A stretch of DNA of 64,000 nucleotides. It comes from Mucilaginibacter aquaedulcis. GTDB taxonomy: Bacteria > Bacteroidota > Bacteroidia > Sphingobacteriales > Sphingobacteriaceae. Position 1 is the stretch's first letter, and each line of letters begins with the position of its first letter. Of this stretch, positions 58,849-64,000 are shown in pieces. The notes beneath the pieces were generated by a model. That model was given only the letters and a program-made list of their open reading frames with translations. It did not search any database and was not told the origin of the DNA. The position numbers were made by a program, and so were the translations under genes. Location: positions 868,001-932,000 of the forward strand of contig NZ_JAUFPR010000001.1 of the NCBI RefSeq assembly GCF_030409325.1, in the 5' to 3' direction.

Positions 58849-60195
58849 ATGATTATCCATCAGTTCTACGATAAAGGCTTGGCGCATGCATCATATGCTG
58901 TGATCCGCACAGGCAAAATGATTGTTATTGATCCGGCACGCAACCCGCAGCCTTATTATGATTTTGCAGCCCAGCACGATGCCGACATCGTGGGCGTTAT
59001 TGAAACCCACCCACATGCCGATTTTGTGAGTTCGCATCTGGAAATTCACCAAACCACCAATGCGGTTATCTATTGCAGCAAGCTAACAGGCGCAACTTAC
59101 CCGCACGAAACTTTTGATGATGGTGACGCTATACAGCTTAACGATATAAAGTTAAAGGCACTGAATACCCCCGGTCATTCGCCCGACTCTATTTGTATTT
59201 TACTGGAAAATGAAGAAGGCAAGGAAACCGCTATCTTTACCGGCGATACCTTATTTGTAGGCGATGTAGGTCGCCCGGACCTGCGTGAAAATGTTGGCAA
59301 CATCACTGCTAAAAAGGAAGAGCTTGCTAAACAAATGTACCAGAGCACCCGTCAAAAACTCATGACCTTACCAAAAAGTGTTATAGTTTACCCTGCGCAT
59401 GGCCCCGGTTCGTTATGCGGTAAAAACATGAGCCCTGATCTGGAAAGCACCATAGGCCGCGAACTGCGTGAAAACTATGCACTGCAACCGATGGATGAGC
59501 TTACCTTTGTAAAAACTCTGACTACCGATCAACCCTTTGTACCTCATTATTTTGGTTACGATGTGGATTTAAATAAAGCGGGCGCGCCTTCGTTTCAGCA
59601 GAGCGTTGATAACGTTAGCAGGATAAATGCCGAAACACCACTTGAAAAAGACGCTATTATTATTGATACCCGCCCTAAACAACAGTTCAGGAGCGGCCAT
59701 TTAAAAGGTGCCATCAATTTGCAAAACGGGGAGAAGTTTGAAACCTGGTTGGGTTCTATCATAAAACCTACAGAGGTATTTTACCTGGTTGCCGATAACA
59801 CGGCTGATTTGGACATGTTTATTAAAAAGGCCGCCAAAATAGGCTATGAAAAAAATATCAAAGCCGGAGTACTAATACCTGCCGGTGCTACAGAAACATC
59901 GGCCGATCTTAACCTTGATGATTTTAAAACCGATACCGACAAATACACCATTGTAGATGTACGTAATCGGGGCGAAGTAAATGAGGGCATGATATTCAAA
60001 AACGGTATCAGTATTCCTCTGCCTGAACTGCGCGACAGGCTTGATGAAATACCTGCAGATAAACCCATTGTTATCCATTGCGCTGCTGGCTATCGCTCGG
60101 CTGCTGCAGCAAGCATTGTTGCAGCCACAATAAAACAGGTACCGGTATATGACCTGGGCGAAGTAATAGTTGAATTTGCCGAAACTATTCATTAA
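58849..60195 (+). CDS. MBL-fold hydrolase with two rhodanese domains
   Basis: 448 residues from the ATG at 58849 (MIIHQFYDKGLAH). The N-terminal metallo-beta-lactamase fold (about 1-235) resembles persulfide dioxygenases (ETHE1-like): ETHPHADFVSSH (HxHxDx4H), TGDTLFVGDVGRPDLR and VYPAHGPGSLCG. Two rhodanese domains follow. The first (about 265-345, AIIIDTRPKQQFRSGHLKGAINL) lacks a catalytic cysteine. The second (about 365-448) has the active loop HCAAGYRSAAA. The layout matches the CstB/BlhI-like sulfide-stress enzymes, which act on glutathione or CoA persulfides and thiosulfate. No CstR-type regulator is adjacent. Confidence 0.88.
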   Translation: MIIHQFYDKGLAHASYAVIRTGKMIVIDPARNPQPYYDFAAQHDADIVGVIETHPHADFVSSHLEIHQTTNAVIYCSKLTGATYPHETFDDGDAIQLNDIKLKALNTPGHSPDSICILLENEEGKETAIFTGDTLFVGDVGRPDLRENVGNITAKKEELAKQMYQSTRQKLMTLPKSVIVYPAHGPGSLCGKNMSPDLESTIGRELRENYALQPMDELTFVKTLTTDQPFVPHYFGYDVDLNKAGAPSFQQSVDNVSRINAETPLEKDAIIIDTRPKQQFRSGHLKGAINLQNGEKFETWLGSIIKPTEVFYLVADNTADLDMFIKKAAKIGYEKNIKAGVLIPAGATETSADLNLDDFKTDTDKYTIVDVRNRGEVNEGMIFKNGISIPLPELRDRLDEIPADKPIVIHCAAGYRSAAAASIVAATIKQVPVYDLGEVIVEFAETIH

Positions 60196-60216
60196 TAGCG
60201 CTCAAGTAATCCATTA

Positions 60217-60915
60217 ATGGCCATGGGCAATAATAACCTGGAGATAGTAACCACTGCCGATGGTTCAAAAACCATTTACAACGCGCAGGTTGGTGAGCAT
60301 TACCATTCACGCAACGGAGCTTTGCAGGAGAGTCGTCACGTGTTTGTTAACGCGGGTTTGAATTTCTTTTTAGATGCAAACAAGACTGATGAAGTAAGCA
60401 TACTGGAAGTTGGTTTTGGAACCGGACTAAATTTTTTGCTCAGTGCCGATGAATGTGCCGAACGCCAAACATTGCTAAACTACACTGGCATTGAAGCCTA
60501 CCCTATTAGCGCGGAAATGATGGCCCAAACAGGTTATGATGAATACTCTTCGCCTGAGCTTTGGGCTGCTTATATTGCCTCATACCCTGATGCTTTAAAA
60601 AAACAAGTAAAGCTTGATCATTACTGCAACCTTCAAATTGCAGATATTAAACTGACTGATTTTAAAACAGAACAGCGGTATGATATCATCTATTTTGATG
60701 CATTTGCTTCGGCCCGGCAGCCTGAAATGTGGGAACAACCGGCCATTAGCCATACGGTAAGCTTTTTAAAGCCAGGCGGCGTGTTTGTTACCTATGCAAT
60801 TACCGGCAATTTAAAGCGAATGCTTAAGGCTCTTGGCTTTACCATTGAAAAAGTGCCCGGAGCGGCAGGCAAACGCGAGATGCTGCGGGCCACAAAGAAT
60901 TTAACAAACAATTAA
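60217..60915 (+). CDS. mnmD: tRNA 5-methylaminomethyl-2-thiouridine methyltransferase MnmD
   Basis: 232 residues. The start TTADGSKTIYNAQVGEHYHSRNGALQESRHVFVNAGL and the SAM motif ILEVGFGTGLNFLLSADE identify the DUF752/MnmD methyltransferase. RYDIIYFDAFASARQPEMWEQPAISHTVSFLKPGG carries the DAF-x-P-like catalytic region. It completes the mnm5s2U modification at position 34 of tRNAs. Unlike MnmC of enterobacteria it lacks the FAD oxidase domain. Start at 60217 or the next ATG at 60223. It follows the MBL-rhodanese gene by 21 bases. Confidence 0.9.
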   Translation: MAMGNNNLEIVTTADGSKTIYNAQVGEHYHSRNGALQESRHVFVNAGLNFFLDANKTDEVSILEVGFGTGLNFLLSADECAERQTLLNYTGIEAYPISAEMMAQTGYDEYSSPELWAAYIASYPDALKKQVKLDHYCNLQIADIKLTDFKTEQRYDIIYFDAFASARQPEMWEQPAISHTVSFLKPGGVFVTYAITGNLKRMLKALGFTIEKVPGAAGKREMLRATKNLTNN

Positions 60916-60992
60916 CCTGGCTATACGGCCCTCTCTTTTCCTCTTGATAGTAAATCAGCTATCTTTGGTTGTATTTCAAAAAACTAAAACAC

Positions 60993-61796
60993 ATGCCTTT
61001 AAAAGCTCCCGATACCGCATCTACCCCAGCAACCGGTTTTGAACGCTTGCTTACCATTATGGATGACCTGAGGGCAAATTGTCCATGGGATAAAAAACAA
61101 ACACTGGAAAGCCTGCGCCACCTTACCATTGAAGAAACCTACGAGCTTAGCGACGCCATTTTAAGCGCCGATATGCCCGAGATAAAAAAGGAATTGGGTG
61201 ATATTATGCTTCATCTTGTTTTTTATGCCAAAATAGCCTCAGAAACAAATGATTTTACCATCACAGATGTATTGAACAGTGTTTGCGAAAAGCTGATCAA
61301 CCGTCACCCGCATATATATGGTGAGGTAGAGGTGCAAAATGAGGAGGATGTAAAACGGAACTGGGAGCAGATCAAGCTGAAAGAAGGCAACAAATCTGTT
61401 TTAGGCGGGGTACCTGCCTCCCTACCGGCCCTGGTAAAGGCATCACGCATACAGGAAAAAGCACGGGGTGTCGGTTTTGACTGGGAGGAGAAGAACCAGG
61501 TTTGGGCCAAGGTTGAAGAAGAGATGCAGGAGTTTAAAAATGAATTTAACGCCGAAGACGAAAGCGCCATCGATCATGAAAAGGCAGAAGGTGAATTTGG
61601 CGACCTGTTATTTTCACTCATCAATTACGCCCGTTTCATAAACATCAACCCGGAAAACGCGCTTGAAAAAACAAATAAAAAATTCATCAAACGTTTTCAA
61701 TATCTGGAACTTAAGGCAAAGGAAAGCGGCAAACAGCTGCACGATATGAGCCTTGCCGAAATGGATATATTTTGGGACGAGGCAAAAAAACTATAA
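60993..61796 (+). CDS. mazG: Nucleoside triphosphate pyrophosphohydrolase MazG
   Basis: 267 residues from the ATG at 60993 (MPLKAPDTAS). Two MazG domains: the first with NCPWDKKQTLESLRHLTIEETYELSDAI and KKELGDIMLHLVFY, the second with KVEEEMQEFKNEF and AEGEFGDLLFSLINYARF. The EExxE and ExxD motifs bind Mg2+ and the enzyme hydrolyses NTPs to NMP and PPi. It functions in nucleotide-pool cleaning and (p)ppGpp balance in other bacteria. Full length; a co-oriented neighbour of mnmD. Confidence 0.95.
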   Translation: MPLKAPDTASTPATGFERLLTIMDDLRANCPWDKKQTLESLRHLTIEETYELSDAILSADMPEIKKELGDIMLHLVFYAKIASETNDFTITDVLNSVCEKLINRHPHIYGEVEVQNEEDVKRNWEQIKLKEGNKSVLGGVPASLPALVKASRIQEKARGVGFDWEEKNQVWAKVEEEMQEFKNEFNAEDESAIDHEKAEGEFGDLLFSLINYARFININPENALEKTNKKFIKRFQYLELKAKESGKQLHDMSLAEMDIFWDEAKKL

Positions 61797-61860
61797 AAAA
61801 GTCGCTACCGCTGTAGCGTTTCATCAAAAGTTACGTAATGGTTAATAAATACGAATTAAT

Positions 61861-62310
61861 ATGAAACGCAATTTACTCTACTTACTACCATTATTATTAA
61901 TGATGTTAGGTGCTGCCTGCTCACCAAAATCAGACAATACACCCATTCCTGCACCATTAGGTACTTATAAAGGTACTTTTAAGCTGCTTGTAAAAAAAGG
62001 CACAACCACGGCTTACGACACTGTAAAGAAAGACTCCCTGCTTAATATAAAAATAGCAAACCCTAACACATACGCGGTAACTGGCGATACAGCTACTGTA
62101 CATGCAGGCAGCAAAGGCCTTTTCCAGTATGATGGTTATAATTCACTTATTGCTTTTTATGACAGCACTTACAAAGCAGGCCCTCAGCCAAAATTTCATT
62201 TGGTAGGAACCTACCGTTACGCATACAATGGTACAAGATTGCAATTCACACGGGCTAATGCCCTGCAGGATTCAATTCTGTTCTACGATCTTTATAAAAC
62301 TTCAAATTAA
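61861..62310 (+). CDS. Small lipoprotein of unknown function
   Basis: 149 residues. The lipoprotein signal has the lipobox MLGAAC (Cys about residue 20), so the mature part is anchored to a membrane. The remainder is a short beta-rich domain starting with PLGTYKGTFKLLVKKG, containing GSKGLFQYDGYNSLIAFYDS, and ending in RLQFTRANALQDSILFYDLYK. It resembles small lipocalin-like lipoproteins of Bacteroidota, but I name no family. Two hairpins follow. Confidence 0.8.
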   Translation: MKRNLLYLLPLLLMMLGAACSPKSDNTPIPAPLGTYKGTFKLLVKKGTTTAYDTVKKDSLLNIKIANPNTYAVTGDTATVHAGSKGLFQYDGYNSLIAFYDSTYKAGPQPKFHLVGTYRYAYNGTRLQFTRANALQDSILFYDLYKTSN

Positions 62311-62327
62311 TTATGTTTTAATTTACT

Positions 62328-62357
62328 GGTCGTCACCCTTAAAAGTGGCGGCCTTTT
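62328..62357 (+). terminator. Terminator after lipoprotein gene
   Basis: GGTCGTCAC and GTGGCGGCC pair (with G-T pairs) around CCTTAAAA, followed by TTTTATTT. Confidence 0.75.
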
Positions 62358-62383
62358 ATTTAAAATTATCCGGTTTTTGTAAT

Positions 62384-62421
62384 AAAAAATCAGCGGTACT
62401 TAACAGTGCAGCTGATTTTTT
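62384..62421. terminator. Second hairpin between lipoprotein and sigma factor genes
   Basis: AAAAAATCAGC (62384-62394) and GCTGATTTTTT (62411-62421) form an 11-bp perfect stem around a 16-base loop, with U-rich sequence on both strands. It could be a back-up terminator. The remainder of 62422-62591 should hold the sigma-factor promoter. Confidence 0.7.
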
Positions 62422-62591
62422 ATTTTTGCACCCTCGTAATTAATTTGTTTAGTATCAACCTGCAACGGCTTGGTACAGCTAATGCAATAAAAATTTATTA
62501 CTTATTGTATCAATAATCGCAACCACTGCGTAAAGGCTATAAATAAATAATTAAAGAGTAACTATTATTTAAGCGGAATTAAAAATACTTA

Positions 62592-63146
62592 ATGCATTCA
62601 CCCCCACGCATTACTGAAGAGGAGATCATCAGCCAATGCAAAACAGGCAGCCTAAAACACCAGGAAATGCTGTATAAGCTATTCTATGGCTATGCTATGG
62701 GGATTAGTTTGCGTTACAGTTTAAATCGCGATGATGCCTTAGAGGTTGTAAATGATGCCTTTATAAAAGTTTTCAATGCCATTCACAGCTATAATATTGA
62801 CAAACCCTTTAAAGCATGGCTGCGTACCATTGTGGTTAATACCGCTATTGATCGCAGGCGTAAAGATTTAAAATTTCAACTTAATGTTGAACTGGAGAAC
62901 GCCGCTCCAATTACCAGCAACATGGGTGCGGTTGATAATTTAAATGTACAGGATATTTTAAAACTGATGAAAGAGCTGCCTGCAATTCAGCTTACCATCT
63001 TCAACTTATACGAAATAGACGGATATAATCACGATGAAATTGCAAATATGCTATCTATTCCGGTAAGCTCATCAAGGGTTTACCTGAGCAGGGCAAAAGA
63101 AAGATTAAGAAAAATGTTAAGGACCGAAACGCAAAACCATGGATGA
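62592..63146 (+). CDS. RNA polymerase sigma factor, ECF type
   Basis: 184 residues. Region 2 shows HQEMLYKLFYGYAMGISLRYSLNRDDALEVVNDAFIKVF and KPFKAWLRTIVVNTAIDRRRK. Region 4 shows LMKELPAIQLTIFNLYEIDGYNHDEIANMLSIPVSSSRVYLSRAKERLRKML. Regions 1 and 3 are absent, as in extracytoplasmic-function sigma factors. It overlaps the next gene by 8 bases, and that gene has one membrane helix, so they probably form a sigma/anti-sigma-like or sigma/membrane-protein unit. Confidence 0.94.
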   Translation: MHSPPRITEEEIISQCKTGSLKHQEMLYKLFYGYAMGISLRYSLNRDDALEVVNDAFIKVFNAIHSYNIDKPFKAWLRTIVVNTAIDRRRKDLKFQLNVELENAAPITSNMGAVDNLNVQDILKLMKELPAIQLTIFNLYEIDGYNHDEIANMLSIPVSSSRVYLSRAKERLRKMLRTETQNHG

Positions 63147-64000
63147 GCAGTTGGATAACGACTTAAGCAACCGCATCAGGGAGGTGTTTGATAATTTTGA
63201 AGACCCATCCTACCCCTCTGCTGACGAAGGCTGGTTATTGCTCAGGAATAAATTTCCTGAAACGGAAAAGAAGCGTCCGGTTGCCTGGCTATGGTGGGCA
63301 AGCGCGGCGGCCGCTGTTTTACTATTTTTAGGTATTGGCCTATGGATGCTGAACCCTGCAAAACAAGCAGCCAATACTATAGCTGTAAAACATGCAAAGC
63401 AACAACCAAACGAATCAGTCGTAACGCAAGATACAAACATACAATTAGCTGCTAAACAAACACCTGTTATTAAAAACAATACTGTAGTAGCAACTGATTC
63501 ATCAACTATTAACAGCCTGGCTGCATCAAAAATACAAGCCGGCAAATCTGTCACTAAACCTTTAATACCTGCCGCTGCCAACCGCAACACAGCTGCCTAT
63601 GCAAACACAATTACAAAAACTATACAACAACCGTTAACAAAAGCAAACAACATTACTCCCGACTCCAATAGCATAAAAACAAATGCGGCACAATATGCTG
63701 CTAAGACAATTGCTCCGGTAGCCACAGGTTCAAAAACTCCGGTTAGTTCAGTTGTAGCACCTGGCAAACCAATAAACAGCAATCAACAGGCAACCGCGGT
63801 TGTTAATGCTCCGCAATACGGAGCGGTTTCGCCTGCCACTAATGCTTCAAAAACAGTAGTTACGGCCCCGGCTAATAACAGCACTGCGCCTGTAATTGTA
63901 AATACGCCGCAGGCCAAGGGCCCAACCCAACCAAAAGCCAACTCAATGGAAGCATTGTTTGCCAATGAGAGCAAAACACCAAAGGTTGATGATAAATACA
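63139..64000 (+). CDS. Single-pass membrane protein partner of sigma factor, partial
   Basis: The frame opens at the ATG at 63139, overlapping the sigma gene by 8 bases, and is still open at the window edge (287 codons seen). The cytoplasmic N-terminus (about 1-52, MDEQLDNDLSNRIREVFDNF, then SADEGWLLLRNKFPETEKKR) precedes one transmembrane helix (about 53-73). A long low-complexity stretch rich in Ala, Asn, Thr, Val and Gln follows to the right edge. The N-terminal part has the feel of Bacteroidota sigma-operon proteins whose downstream part is an outer-membrane beta-barrel (PorT-like). Position after an ECF sigma gene suggests an anti-sigma role (inference). Confidence 0.75.
   Translation, partial: MDEQLDNDLSNRIREVFDNFEDPSYPSADEGWLLLRNKFPETEKKRPVAWLWWASAAAAVLLFLGIGLWMLNPAKQAANTIAVKHAKQQPNESVVTQDTNIQLAAKQTPVIKNNTVVATDSSTINSLAASKIQAGKSVTKPLIPAAANRNTAAYANTITKTIQQPLTKANNITPDSNSIKTNAAQYAAKTIAPVATGSKTPVSSVVAPGKPINSNQQATAVVNAPQYGAVSPATNASKTVVTAPANNSTAPVIVNTPQAKGPTQPKANSMEALFANESKTPKVDDKY

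Noticed and set aside
63210..63974. Three minus-strand frames near the right edge
   Set aside because: Shadows of the low-complexity region of the gene opening at 63139, which is co-directional with and overlaps the sigma factor gene.

Overview
The window looks like a chromosomal segment of a Sphingobacteriaceae bacterium (Bacteroidota), most likely Mucilaginibacter or a close relative. The reasons are a SusC/SusD pair, promoters of the TTG-N19-TAnnTTTG type (clear in front of tRNA-Gly and one TetR gene), DUF families typical of the group (DUF3472, DUF5343, DUF6660, DUF3037), moderate GC content, and many small palindromic intergenic repeats. No phage, large insertion sequence, rRNA operon or CRISPR array is visible.

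Layout. 1-2.1 kb: end of a serine hydrolase, a Crp/Fnr regulator and an SDR dehydrogenase. 2.3-3.2 kb: tRNA-Gly and tRNA-Leu, then a GIY-YIG nuclease gene flanked by two broken tRNA-Leu fragments and copies of a triple-hairpin repeat. 3.2-5.9 kb: a membrane-spanning winged-helix regulator divergent from an Asp-box protein, then a DUF1080 hydrolase. 6-23 kb: an accessory zone with SDR oxidoreductases, each beside its own AraC, TetR or Crp regulator and often with visible operators. This zone also holds an orphan gene framed by a duplicated terminator, a DUF5343/HEPN gene pair and several small enzymes. 23-26 kb: TonB-dependent receptor plus DUF6660 cysteine-rich protein.

26-38.5 kb: a glycan-use locus with polysaccharide deacetylase, LacI regulator, N-acetylhexosamine-kinase-like protein, and an operon of SusC, SusD, a large GH123/DUF6067-like glycosidase and a DUF3472 protein. 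Five CAAACGTTTG palindromes link these promoters into one apparent LacI regulon. 38.8-48.5 kb: CysQ, a HipA-like kinase/DUF3037 pair, a DUF5009 membrane protein, ThuA, DinB, a PAS-rich histidine kinase with a STAS-like tail, and a sulfotransferase/APS-kinase pair. 48.8-57.5 kb: housekeeping genes holA and valS, an HSDR_N protein, a hybrid histidine kinase and an M13 peptidase. 57.6-64 kb: a secreted TNT-type (NAD-glycohydrolase toxin-like) protein with a tightly coupled small gene, an MBL-rhodanese protein, MnmD, MazG, a lipoprotein, and an ECF sigma factor with its membrane partner running off the right edge.

The best candidates for under-described biology are the TNT-like/small-protein pair (57613-58610), the DUF5343-HEPN pair (18431-19658), the HipA-like/DUF3037 pair (39815-40973), the orphan gene between duplicated hairpins (8589-9867), and the GIY-YIG/tRNA-fragment locus (2450-3181). 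All family assignments rest on motif recognition by eye, not on database searches.
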